IMG/VR virus record: IMGVR_UViG_3300013094_000036
Coordinates: 1-64,000 of that record
Source: a virus
Strand: one strand, 5' to 3'
DNA: 64,000 nucleotides
Under the pieces are notes generated by a model. It was not told the DNA's origin. It did not search any database and was given only the letters and a program-made list of their open reading frames with translations. Both the position numbers and the translations under genes were made by a program. This document shows positions 41,080 to 51,000 of this stretch, in pieces. The stretch's first letter is position 1. Each line of letters starts with the position of its first letter.

Positions 41080-43134
41080 ATGTTTAAGAAAATCGCAATA
41101 TCCCCATGGATGGCCTGTGTTACTTTGGTGTTGCTACTTGTGGTTCGGGCAATGGATCCTAGTTTTGTACAAAGTGTGCGACTGCGTTATTTTGACACAC
41201 TGATCACCTCTCAGCCCAGACAAGAAAACAATATAGTGGTGGCAGACATAGATGAAAAAACACTAGACAAACTGGGTCAATGGCCATTCAAGCGTGATGA
41301 ATACGCCAAAATCATTGATGAGTTATATTCACATGGTGCTGGCCTGGTGGTCTGGGATGTATTGATGCCAGAACATGATAGACTGGGAGGCGATGATGTA
41401 TTAGCAGAAACACTAAAACACCACAAGGTAGTTCTAGTAAATGTGCCTGCTGCACAACAAAAGAATTTACCTCGCAAACCAGGCTCTACTATAATCAACA
41501 GTCAGTTTAGTGATGTGATAATGCAATATCCTGGTATTATTGCCAACATTCCCGAACTGGAATCTACCGCTGCTGGTATCGGTACAACACATACCCTGCC
41601 TGAAATTGATGGAGTAAATCGTCGCTTGCCATTGGTGGTTGCCAGTCAAGGACAATTATTTCCCAGTCTTGCCATGGAAGTGCTGCGTCTAGCAGCAGGT
41701 GACAAAGGTTTTCAATTGAAACTCAGTGAAATTGGTGTTGATAAACTTCGTATTCCTAAATTTGGTCCAATCTCAACAGACCCGCTCGGTAGAATATGGA
41801 TTGACTGGAGCCAGGGCTATAAAACTATTTCTGTCAGTGCAATACCTGAGAATTTGCAAGGTGCAATAGTAATAGTTGGTGCCAGTGCAGCAGGCATAGC
41901 AAATCCTGTTGCCACTGCGAAGGGAGCAGTATTTCCTCAAGATTTACAAGCCACTGTGATAGGTACGCTGGCCAACAAGGTCAATATAACCAGACCAGAC
42001 TATGCAGACGGTGCTGAGATTTTAACCATTTTTGCCATTGGATTGTTGATAATAGTAATATCCACATGGACATGGGCGTTTGTTCCCATCATAGTATTGC
42101 TGATAGCAAGCCATTTTGCTGCCGCATATGTATATGAAAAATATAGAATTTTAATAGATATTACTGGTTTTTTATTTTCAATAGCAATAGTGTATATGCA
42201 TGCTTACACTGTCAAGTTTGTTAGAGAATATCTACAGAAACAGCAGATCAAAAAACAATTTGAGCATTATTTGGCACCGACTATGGTAAAAAAATTACAG
42301 CAAAATCCTGCTTTGTTAAAATTAGGCGGAGATACCAGAGAACTAACAATACTATTTTGTGATATTAGAGGTTTTACTCCGATTAGTGAGCAATACAAAA
42401 CAAATCCACAAGGTCTTACAAGATTAGTTAATAGGTTCCTAACTCCCATGACAGACATTATCATGCGTAATGAAGGAACTATAGACAAATATATGGGGGA
42501 TTGTATTATGGCATTTTGGAATGCACCTATAGCAGTTCCGCAGCAACAAGAGCAGGCTGTGAAAAGTGCCACGGAAATGTTGAAACATTTGACCTTGTTA
42601 AATGCTGAATTAACCCAAGAAGGTCTATTACCCATCAACATAGGTATAGGAATCAACACTGGTGAAGTTGTTGTGGGAAACATGGGCAGTAATCAAAGAT
42701 TTGATTACAGTTGTCTGGGAGATGCTGTAAATCTTGCCAGCAGACTAGAAGGTCAGAGTAAAGAATATGGTGTCAAAATCATACTTGGTCATGACACTGT
42801 GCAAGCACTTGGTGGTAATTGGGTTCCTGTGGAATTGGATAACATTGCTGTCAAGGGCAAAATAGAAGGTGTGAAAATATTTACAATTATCAGTCATCAC
42901 AGCAAGAGTCGCCCACAAAATATAACCATTGCCATGAGTCAGCATGAAAAGTTTTTATCTGCATACAGAACACAACGCTGGGATAGAGCACTGATATTGG
43001 GCAAAAGCCTCACTTCTGCATGGAATAGTGAATTAAAAGATTATTACAAAATGATGATAAACCGTATTGAGCAACTGAAACAAGATCCACCTGGTGCTGA
43101 CTGGGACACAATTTATCGTTCAAAAACCAAGTGA
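41080..43134 (+). CDS. CHASE2-domain class III adenylate cyclase
   Basis: The 684-residue protein has an N-terminal TM helix, a periplasmic CHASE2 sensor (RYFDTLITSQPRQENNIVVA, DVLMPEHDRLGGDD, LPLVVASQGQLFPSLAMEVL), three TM helices (about residues 310-375), and a cyclase domain. The cyclase has both metal Asp residues (LFCDIRGFTPIS and MGDCIMAFWNAP) and the catalytic VNLASRLE with Asn and Arg. It should make cAMP (or another cyclic nucleotide) in response to an envelope signal. It is the last gene of the curli-type unit, 22 nt after it. Confidence 0.92.
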   Translation: MFKKIAISPWMACVTLVLLLVVRAMDPSFVQSVRLRYFDTLITSQPRQENNIVVADIDEKTLDKLGQWPFKRDEYAKIIDELYSHGAGLVVWDVLMPEHDRLGGDDVLAETLKHHKVVLVNVPAAQQKNLPRKPGSTIINSQFSDVIMQYPGIIANIPELESTAAGIGTTHTLPEIDGVNRRLPLVVASQGQLFPSLAMEVLRLAAGDKGFQLKLSEIGVDKLRIPKFGPISTDPLGRIWIDWSQGYKTISVSAIPENLQGAIVIVGASAAGIANPVATAKGAVFPQDLQATVIGTLANKVNITRPDYADGAEILTIFAIGLLIIVISTWTWAFVPIIVLLIASHFAAAYVYEKYRILIDITGFLFSIAIVYMHAYTVKFVREYLQKQQIKKQFEHYLAPTMVKKLQQNPALLKLGGDTRELTILFCDIRGFTPISEQYKTNPQGLTRLVNRFLTPMTDIIMRNEGTIDKYMGDCIMAFWNAPIAVPQQQEQAVKSATEMLKHLTLLNAELTQEGLLPINIGIGINTGEVVVGNMGSNQRFDYSCLGDAVNLASRLEGQSKEYGVKIILGHDTVQALGGNWVPVELDNIAVKGKIEGVKIFTIISHHSKSRPQNITIAMSQHEKFLSAYRTQRWDRALILGKSLTSAWNSELKDYYKMMINRIEQLKQDPPGADWDTIYRSKTK

Positions 43135-43135
43135 A

Positions 43136-43471
43136 CTAGCCATTCCCAGCAGATGCTTCATTTTCTTCATCAGATTTCTTTTTTTCGTGTGCTCGTTGAT
43201 TGATAATTTTTTCAGCCTCGACACGCTCATGTTCGATGGTTTTGCCACGAAGATACAACACCGTATTGACCTTTTGATTGAGCCTTATAAGATCATTGTC
43301 TAATACTCTGATGCGATCAATCAATGCAATCAACACACCGTTTGCATCACTTAATACAGGTTTTACTTCTTGTGTACACCATTCCCACACACGATGTATT
43401 ATAAATCCCATGCCAACTGCCATCACAACAGGGAATCCATATTTGGTTATTATGTCTGCTATTTCGTTCAT
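43136..43471 (-). CDS. Holin-like small membrane protein 1
   Basis: The 111-residue protein has one N-terminal TM helix (YGFPVVMAVGMGFIIHRVWE), then a coiled coil and a charged C-terminus. It is a paralogue of the next antisense protein (shared GFPVVxAxxxG, LIALxxR, DxIRxxxxV). Proteins of this design in phages are often annotated as holins. Confidence 0.6.
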   Translation of the reverse strand: MNEIADIITKYGFPVVMAVGMGFIIHRVWEWCTQEVKPVLSDANGVLIALIDRIRVLDNDLIRLNQKVNTVLYLRGKTIEHERVEAEKIINQRAHEKKKSDEENEASAGNG

Positions 43472-43489
43472 AAATTGTAATTCCTTGTT

Positions 43490-43771
43490 TCAGTCTCTTC
43501 TAGCATCTGTTTTGCCATCAGCACGGCCAATTCTATCTAAATCTGGCCGGATACCCAATGCACTTGAAACCAAAGTATCAATGCGTATAACATCTGCATT
43601 CATGGTTTTAACCCGATTATCCAGTGCTGTGATAATACCTGCCATGCCTTTTATGCTGCTGAGCACGCCACCCAACAGCAATTTGATAGTGAGATAAACA
43701 AAGTATCCTCCTGCAATGGCAGCCACTACTGGAAATCCCAAATCACCAATAAGTTTAAAAATTTCTGTCAT
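43490..43771 (-). CDS. Holin-like small membrane protein 2
   Basis: The 93-residue protein has an N-terminal TM segment (LGFPVVAAIAGGYFVYLTIK) and a short coiled coil (ITALDNRVKTMNADVIRIDT). It is in tandem with and homologous to the protein at 43136; holin/antiholin pairs are often such paralogues. Confidence 0.6.
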   Translation of the reverse strand: MTEIFKLIGDLGFPVVAAIAGGYFVYLTIKLLLGGVLSSIKGMAGIITALDNRVKTMNADVIRIDTLVSSALGIRPDLDRIGRADGKTDARRD

Positions 43772-43897
43772 AAAAACTTTCCTTTTTCAAAAATTATTTA
43801 AATTATCAATAAGATAGTTATCCGCGTATTTTATTGTCATAGAGCATCAGAGTGTGTTATTGTATAGTTATTATACTTAAAAAATCTGGAGAACTTG

Positions 43898-44830
43898 ATG
43901 AAAATTGTTTGCGGTAATTCAAATATACCATTTGGTGAATCTATATCCACTGTATTGAAGACACCATTAACAAAATCAACAATTAAGCGATTTGCAGACA
44001 AGGAAATTAGTGTAGAGATAACCGAAAATATCCGAGGTTCTGATGTTTTTGTAATTCAAAGCACAAGTTATCCAGCCAATGATAATCTCATGGAACTGTT
44101 ATTAATACTTGATGCTCTCCGTAGAAGTTCGGCAAAGAGAGTTACCGCTGTTATCCCATATTTTGGTTATGCAAGACAAGATAGAAAAAGTGGACCAAGA
44201 ACACCAATTTCAGCAAAATTAGTAGCCAATCTTATTACACAGGCAGGTGCTGACAGAATTCTCACTCTTGATTTACATGCTGGGCAAATTCAAGGTTTTT
44301 TTGATATTCCAGTTGATAATTTATATGCTGCACCTCTATTTGCAAAGGATATCAATCAGCGATATCAGCAGCAATTACCACTGGTGATTTCACCAGATGT
44401 CGGCGGAGTTACTCGTGCCCGTCAACTGGCAACTCGAATAAACAGTGATTTGGCAATAATTGACAAGCGTAGAGAAAGAGCAGGTGTATCAGAAGTGATG
44501 AATGTTATTGGCGATGTTTCTGACAGAGATTGTATTTTGATAGATGACATTGTTGACAGTGGAGGAACTTTGATAAATGCTGCAAAAGCACTGATTCAAC
44601 GAGGTGCCAAATCGGTTGAAGTTTATGTTACACATGGTGTTCTAAGTGGTGATGCAGTTAAAAGAATTAACGACAGCGATATAAGACAAGTCTCTATCAC
44701 AGATAGTATCTTTGCCACACAACCTGTAAATGTTTCACAGAAAATTCGTCATTTAACAGTTGCACCATTATTTGCAGATGCCATGGCAAGAATTCATGAT
44801 GAGCGTAGTGTCAGTTCTCTGTTTGATTAA
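43898..44830 (+). CDS. prs: Ribose-phosphate pyrophosphokinase (PRPP synthetase)
   Basis: The 310-residue protein has [40 protein letters not shown] and the PRPP-binding loop [18 protein letters not shown]. It makes PRPP from ribose-5-phosphate and ATP for nucleotide synthesis, fitting with NrdA/B. ATG 43898 (RBS CTGGAGAACTTG) is preferred to TTG 43895. Length matches the family. Confidence 0.93.
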   Translation: MKIVCGNSNIPFGESISTVLKTPLTKSTIKRFADKEISVEITENIRGSDVFVIQSTSYPANDNLMELLLILDALRRSSAKRVTAVIPYFGYARQDRKSGPRTPISAKLVANLITQAGADRILTLDLHAGQIQGFFDIPVDNLYAAPLFAKDINQRYQQQLPLVISPDVGGVTRARQLATRINSDLAIIDKRRERAGVSEVMNVIGDVSDRDCILIDDIVDSGGTLINAAKALIQRGAKSVEVYVTHGVLSGDAVKRINDSDIRQVSITDSIFATQPVNVSQKIRHLTVAPLFADAMARIHDERSVSSLFD

Positions 44831-45482
44831 GGGTGTGTAGTGGTGTATATGGTCTAACTGTGGATTCTATCACAGGCTCCCACCAATGCACTTTGTTGAC
44901 TATATGAGGAACTCCATGGGGTGAATGAACATGTGCTGATTTTTTGGAACCATGCTCAACATAATAGAGTTTGTTCTTTTTATGGTCATATTTAAACTTG
45001 CGAATTTCAACTGTAATATGACTATCAGCCATCCAAAAATCTAACTTATGTCTTGGATTAAATTCGCTCCATAATTCCCAACCAAAACTGAGAAAAGGTT
45101 TTTTATCCAAAGAGCGTATCTCATCAATAGAAGTAAGAGCAAGTTGATGTTTAATATGCCACCATGTATTGCCCAACAACTTGCACAATAACAGAGAAAT
45201 TTTCTTGAAAAAAGGCAATTCTGCTTTTAATTTTGTTTCAACTGTTGTCAAATCTATGTGTTCTACTCGTGCAAATTTAGATTTTAATAACCTTGCGAGA
45301 GCAAGTGGGGAAGTGACAACCATATGTAGAAATTTTACCAAGGTAATAAAAAATTTGTGAATTATGTTTTTGATAAAATTTCCAATCTTACTTAATATTT
45401 TGCATAAAATCTTCAACAAAGATCCTATAAAAACATGGTACATAATAACAAGAAGAGAAGGTTGTTTATTTCTAACTGCCAT
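44811..45482 (-). CDS. Unknown protein with hydrophobic N-terminal segments
   Basis: From [20 protein letters not shown] the protein has about 223 residues, with a weakly hydrophobic N-terminal third and a soluble C-terminal domain ([40 protein letters not shown]). It overlaps the 3' end of the PRPP synthetase gene by 20 nt on the opposite strand. Not recognised. Confidence 0.5.
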   Translation of the reverse strand: MAVRNKQPSLLVIMYHVFIGSLLKILCKILSKIGNFIKNIIHKFFITLVKFLHMVVTSPLALARLLKSKFARVEHIDLTTVETKLKAELPFFKKISLLLCKLLGNTWWHIKHQLALTSIDEIRSLDKKPFLSFGWELWSEFNPRHKLDFWMADSHITVEIRKFKYDHKKNKLYYVEHGSKKSAHVHSPHGVPHIVNKVHWWEPVIESTVRPYTPLHTLNQTEN

Positions 45483-45557
45483 GAACTTATTTATTACAAA
45501 CAACAAACATGATATAAAAAAATATAAATATGCTCAATATAGAAAATTGAGGTCATC

Positions 45558-46181
45558 ATGGACAATTATACTGAAATTAAAAAATTTAAAACGATTCTGG
45601 AATCAGTTGAAGCACAATCAATGACATTTCATGACCAAGATATGGAAGAAGGAAACGAATTTTCTGGTGCTAGAGCAGCAGCAATAAAAGCAGGCAAAGA
45701 CACATTTACAGTTGACGGTAAAACATATCATGTAACTGGTGATAAAAAAATAGATGAATCTGCTTATACATATAAAGACGATGAAATAAGTGATTTACAT
45801 AAAGATGTTTATGGCTACCGTCCAAAAGAACATTTCTGGAACGAATGGCATAATGCCACACCCGATGAAAAACAAGATATTTGGAATGGATTAGTGAAAA
45901 ATATAGATTCAAATGATGAGGAAATGGACACAGATTCAGAGCCACTATCATTTATGAGTCACAGTGATGATTTCGATTCACCATACTATGACGATGACAT
46001 GAAGGTTGAATCATCAGAGGATATTGCAGATTGGGACACTCTTGCTTTGGAAGCAAGGCATGATATTAATTCACAATGGAAACAAACATTTGAAAAAACT
46101 GATATCACAGTGAAAAATGTGGAAACAACATCAGACCAAAATATTCAAAGATTACAAGAATTAAGTGGAATCAACAAATAA
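45558..46181 (+). CDS. Acidic phage protein with conserved GARAAAIxAGKDxFTVxGKTYxV segment
   Basis: The 207-residue protein contains GARAAAIKAGKDTFTVDGKT, a motif common in T4-like phages of aquatic bacteria in otherwise variable proteins. The remainder is strongly acidic (SNDEEMDTDSEPL, DDFDSPYYDDDM). Function unknown. Confidence 0.55.
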   Translation: MDNYTEIKKFKTILESVEAQSMTFHDQDMEEGNEFSGARAAAIKAGKDTFTVDGKTYHVTGDKKIDESAYTYKDDEISDLHKDVYGYRPKEHFWNEWHNATPDEKQDIWNGLVKNIDSNDEEMDTDSEPLSFMSHSDDFDSPYYDDDMKVESSEDIADWDTLALEARHDINSQWKQTFEKTDITVKNVETTSDQNIQRLQELSGINK

Positions 46182-46198
46182 CAAACAAGGTTGGTCCT

Positions 46199-46813
46199 AT
46201 GAAAAAGAAAAATATGTCAACTATGGACGAAGGAAGAATAGGCTCAGCAGTACGACTGGATGAATTGCCACCACAGTATAGAAAATATCCAGTTCTTGGT
46301 CGAGGTGCAACCACAATAGCACTTGCCAAAGATGATAAAACTGCTTTGCTTTTTACCAGAGATTACATGAAGGTTGATTGGCTAAGACATGGAATCCACA
46401 TGGTATCTCATTCTGAAGTAATAAATCCTGTGCGGTCTCATCACATAAGAGGTATGCAAGAGTTAGACATTTATATGCTTGTGGTACCACGATTGCAAAA
46501 ATTATCTGGAAAAAATATCCGTATAGTGAGCAGAGAGATAGCGGATTATACAAAAATACTTCGCAAGCATCAAAAAGAAATAGGTTATGGATTCAATAAA
46601 AAACACCAAGTTATAATTGCAATAGCAGCAGAATATGAAGAACAACATCCAAATAGTTTATTGGCACCGTTATTTTCTTGGATAATGGACTATGATCCCA
46701 ACCAGTATCACCTTGATTTAGGTCGAAGACAATTTTTGCAAACTGCAGATGGCAAAATAGTTCTTGTTGATCCTATTGTAAGTGCAGAGTTAATGGATTT
46801 GTTTTACAACTGA
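46199..46813 (+). CDS. Protein-kinase-fold-like phage protein
   Basis: The 204-residue protein has a Gly-rich loop-like VLGRGATTIALAKDDKTALL at residues 31-50 and, near the end, YHLDLGRRQFLQTADGKIVL followed by VDPI. This resembles a reduced kinase catalytic loop (HxDxxxxN) and DFG-like segment, but the Asn is replaced, so activity is doubtful. Related proteins occur in T4-like phages. Confidence 0.5.
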   Translation: MKKKNMSTMDEGRIGSAVRLDELPPQYRKYPVLGRGATTIALAKDDKTALLFTRDYMKVDWLRHGIHMVSHSEVINPVRSHHIRGMQELDIYMLVVPRLQKLSGKNIRIVSREIADYTKILRKHQKEIGYGFNKKHQVIIAIAAEYEEQHPNSLLAPLFSWIMDYDPNQYHLDLGRRQFLQTADGKIVLVDPIVSAELMDLFYN

Positions 46814-46831
46814 CCTGGTTTATTTAAAACC

Positions 46832-46859
46832 TTGACAACGGATATTTTCATGCTATTAT
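46832..46859 (+). promoter_or_regulatory. Promoter upstream of 46879
   Basis: TTGACA, 16-nt spacer, TATTAT, the same design as the 10.3-12.4 kb island promoters. Confidence 0.8.
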
Positions 46860-46878
46860 GCCCTAAAAGGAGCATATC

Positions 46879-47079
46879 ATGACAAGTACTTTCGACATAA
46901 CAGCAGTGATTCAACGGATGAACAAGTTTTCTGAGGTAAGTAAATCTCATGAAGTCAGCAACACAGTTGCAAGAATTGCCAACAAACTTCTACGCATAAA
47001 CGACAGCAATGCAGAGGGCTTTACAAAACAAGAGCAAAATATTATTCGCCTGTTCCTCACTAAAAAGATAGCTGCATAA
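46879..47079 (+). CDS. Small helical protein, unknown
   Basis: The 66-residue protein (MTSTFDITAVIQRMNKFSEV...) is helical. RBS AAAGGAGCATATC and its own strong promoter support expression. Function unknown. Confidence 0.6.
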   Translation: MTSTFDITAVIQRMNKFSEVSKSHEVSNTVARIANKLLRINDSNAEGFTKQEQNIIRLFLTKKIAA

Positions 47080-47134
47080 AATTCTTGACATCGTCAACAA
47101 TTGATATTATCGTTATTCATATTGGATTGCATAA

Positions 47135-47581
47135 ATGAAAATTCTAACAGAATCAACTTTTCTGACCGACAAGGGTATTGAAATTATTGAAACAAAGATG
47201 AATGCAAAGTATGTCTTTGAAAGTTGCTTGAAAAATATAGATGGCGGATGGGCTAATATGCCTGTGGCTGTTTTTTATACTGACAGTGCTCATCCACAAG
47301 GCAGCAACTATTTTGGTATATATACCAATGATGCAGGTGTAACCATGATCACTGATGCTATTGCTGCTACAGAAAAATTTCAAGGTCTGTCGATTGATGA
47401 TGAAGTAATCTATAGTCGATATCGTCATGATTTTCGCGAACACCATGGTGTTTTCATAGATGGTGGCAGAGACTATACTCGGTGTGGCGGCGATAGAATT
47501 TCAGAAGCCAAAGTTGTCAATATCTGTGTTGTCCGCGATCATTTGGAAATTATTGAGAACAACGATGTTTCGACATCTTAA
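47135..47581 (+). CDS. Unknown phage protein
   Basis: The 148-residue protein starts MKILTESTFLTDKGIEIIET, has VAVFYTDSAHPQGSNYFGIY and a Cys pair near the end. A promoter-like TTGACA lies at 47085. The next gene starts within its last codons. Not recognised. Confidence 0.55.
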   Translation: MKILTESTFLTDKGIEIIETKMNAKYVFESCLKNIDGGWANMPVAVFYTDSAHPQGSNYFGIYTNDAGVTMITDAIAATEKFQGLSIDDEVIYSRYRHDFREHHGVFIDGGRDYTRCGGDRISEAKVVNICVVRDHLEIIENNDVSTS

Positions 47582-47771
47582 TCAACAAGACCACCAAATT
47601 ATTTTAAAAAATGCCAAACAAGCGTGGGCAGATTGGTATCGCAAGGGTGTAAGACCAGATAACATAATAATGCAAGATACTCTGGAATTTTGGACTGTAT
47701 TGGAAACAGAAAAATTTATACGAAAACTAATTCAAACAACAGAATCCAATGGCAACGATAGGACCCAATGA
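47565..47771 (+). CDS. Small phage protein
   Basis: The 68-residue protein starts MFRHLNQQDHQIILKNAKQA, overlapping the previous gene by 17 nt in another frame and the next by 23 nt. The chain of overlaps suggests translational coupling. Function unknown. Confidence 0.5.
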   Translation: MFRHLNQQDHQIILKNAKQAWADWYRKGVRPDNIIMQDTLEFWTVLETEKFIRKLIQTTESNGNDRTQ

Positions 47772-47970
47772 TTGTAAAAACACAATAGTACCACTATCAT
47801 GGTTGGTACATGTTGGACGGTTAAAACACAAAGTCAATAGAGAAGATATGGCAGCATGGTGTAAAGAATTGCCCAACAGATATAACACTGATTGGGATTA
47901 TGACAAGGGTGGGTCCTGGTATTTTCGCTACAAAGAAGATGCTGTGGCATTTTTTATGGTGTGGGGATAA
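47749..47970 (+). CDS. Small phage protein (aromatic C-terminus family)
   Basis: The 73-residue protein ends GGSWYFRYKEDAVAFFMVWG, the W.F.F...D...F...W pattern also seen at 17861. Function unknown. Confidence 0.55.
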   Translation: MATIGPNDCKNTIVPLSWLVHVGRLKHKVNREDMAAWCKELPNRYNTDWDYDKGGSWYFRYKEDAVAFFMVWG

Positions 47971-48015
47971 AACAAAAACTGCTAAATACAGATATTCTAG
48001 AGTGAAATATCTGTC

Positions 48016-51000
48016 ATGGCACTTAACTTTCCTTATCCAGCAACACAAGATCAAATTTATCTAGCTCCTAATGGAGTGACATATGTATATGATGGTCATA
48101 AATGGGTTGTACAACCCACTTCACCCACTGGCAATCTAATACTGTCAAACAATGTTATCACCAGCAATAATTTAGGTAATATCTATATTGACAGTAATAA
48201 TTTTACCTGGACATTTGATAACACTGGTGGATTGGTATTTCCAGACAATACTGTGCAAACTACAGCAGGTGGTGGCGGTAACATCAATACTGGCAATATA
48301 CGATTCAGGGGTGACGCCATTTATGATTTCAACGGCATCATTGTTGAGAACGCAGATTTATTACATGGTGCCACTGCGGCATTAATTTTACCTGCCAATG
48401 GTGATACTTCGGATATATTTCTGAATAGACTATATGGTGGCGTTACCATAGGAACCGGTCCTGCCAATGCTATAACCAATCAGTGGGAGTTTGGTTCTGA
48501 TGGTACATTAAACTTGCCTGCTGCCAGCAATGGCAATGCTGTCATACAAAGTTTATCTCCGATAGAACTAAATTCCCAAAATAATATTTGGATATTTAAA
48601 ACAGATGGTAATTTAGAATTGCCTATAATTTTTGGGCAAGACACATCAATAGGCACCACATTTAATACCAATCCACCAGGCCATACATTGACATTAAAAT
48701 ATAATGGTGGGGTCAATGATGGAAGTGGTGGAGAACTGCAGTTTAATTATGGAACAGCTGAGATTAATGTTGTCAAAGATGCAGGTATAACTAGAACTTG
48801 GACCTTTGGTTCAGATGGAGTATTAACCCTGCCAGATGGTGGTTATCTTGACGATAATGGTGGAATTACTCGTCTTGGTGCAGCCGGTAACATGGGTGTA
48901 CAAATAGGCAGCAGTGATCAGCAAAATTATGTTACTGCCAGCGATATAGGCGTAACAATACAGACTCTTGCAGATACAGTCAACAGCCTATGGGTTTTTG
49001 ACATCAACGGTGCGATAACCATGCCTCTACATACTAGGCTGAACAGCGGTGGTATTGGCAACACAAATAGTGCAGAGTTTGGTACGGTAGTCAACACCTA
49101 TACTGACAATGGCATAGTACAGAACAGCCAGATATACATGAGCGCTGGCACTGGCGAAGCTCGCATACTAGTTAACATGGAAGGCCAAACTCTGGTCTAT
49201 TACGGCACTGAAGAAGTATATAACCCCAACTTCACTGGCATGGTCAGCATGGATCCAAATGTACGCAGTCAGTATGCCATGAGCGCGGACGACAACGGTA
49301 ACATACTGATTGGAGGCGCACAGATCGGTGGCACGCTGGTCAGCAGCGACTATATTGCTGGTATTGGTTCATTGAACAGCGACTATAACATGAACGGGCT
49401 TTATGCTGACACCAAGTCCACCTTGGTCAGCGGACTTGGCAATGTGCGTGTACAAAGCGGCGGCGGCCTGATCTGGCAGTTTAATTCAGATGGAACACTT
49501 ACATTACCCAACTCTTATAATTCTTTATATCAGACTGATAACGCATTAATAAAATCTATTGCAAATATACAAATAAGTGCAGGAGAAAGTTCCCTAATAT
49601 TTGCCACTGATGGCAATTTAACAGTGCCCAATATTCTTAATGTTGGTGTTACAACTTATATTGGCAGTAACAGTATTGGCAATGTGCCAGCAGCAGCCCT
49701 GAATCTAAACAATTCAGGAGCACCTGGTCAACTGCTAACACAGTTGACCCTGATCAACACTGCAGGCAACGGTGGTACTGGCAGTGCCATTGATTTCTAC
49801 ACATATACCAATCAGGGCAATGGAATTCCTGGTGCTCGATTACAATCTATAGATGATGACAATTATAGTGGTATTTTCAGCATAGCCTTAAAAGGACCAG
49901 GTAGTGGCGGCAACAACGATTTGACTACTTTTTGGACATTTGGTCCTGATGGCAGTTTGACATTTCCAGATGGCAGCAAACAAACTTCTGCTTATCAGGT
50001 TCCAGATATAGTAATAACTGGGTCCTGGGCGTATGAGTTTATGTTTGACATTACAAACACTTGGTCATCAAACTATTCTCAACCTGTTATTAAAGTTGAT
50101 AGATTAGTATATAATGAAAATGGTCATGGCAATACATTGACTAGTTTTACATTCAACAATGTTGTTTATATACAAAACGACTTTGATTTTGAAAACGATA
50201 CAATATTGACTTCAATAAGCATGCCAAAACTAATTTATGTGGGCGGAAATTTCAATATATCATATGATGACGCTTTAACAAATTTAGATATTTCTTTGTT
50301 AACAACAGTCGATGGCAACTTTTATCCCAATAACAATAATGCACTGACAGTAATTTCGGTACCTGCATTGACCACAGTAGGCGGAAACTTTTATCCCAAT
50401 TACAATCATGCTCTTGAATCAATGAATTTGACATTTTTGTCTTCAGTGGGTGGTGATTTTGATCCCAATAACAATACCTTATTGACAGAAATTAATGTTC
50501 CTGTATTAACCGCAGTCGGTGGTGGATTCTATCCCAATTACAATCCTGCTATGATATCCATGGATTTGACATCGCTGTCCTCAGTAGGTGGTGATTTTGA
50601 TCCCAACAGCAATAATTCACTCACGACAATTTCCGTGCCTGCACTGACCACAGTCGGTGGTTCTTTCTATCCCAATTACAATCCTGCTATGGTATCCATG
50701 GATTTGACATCGCTGTCCTCAGTAGGTGGTGATTTTGATCCCAATAACAATACCAGTCTTACAACAATTTCGGTACCTGCATTGACCACAGTCGGTGGTG
50801 AATTCTATCCCAATTACAATCCTGCTATGGTATCAATGGACTTGATATTATTGTCTTCAGTGGGTGGTGATTTTGATCCCAATAACAATACCAGTCTTAC
50901 AACAATTTCGGTACCTGAATTGACCACAGTCAGTGGTGCTTTCTATCCCAATAGCAACAATTCACTCACTGAAATTTCTGTACCTGCATTAACCACAATT

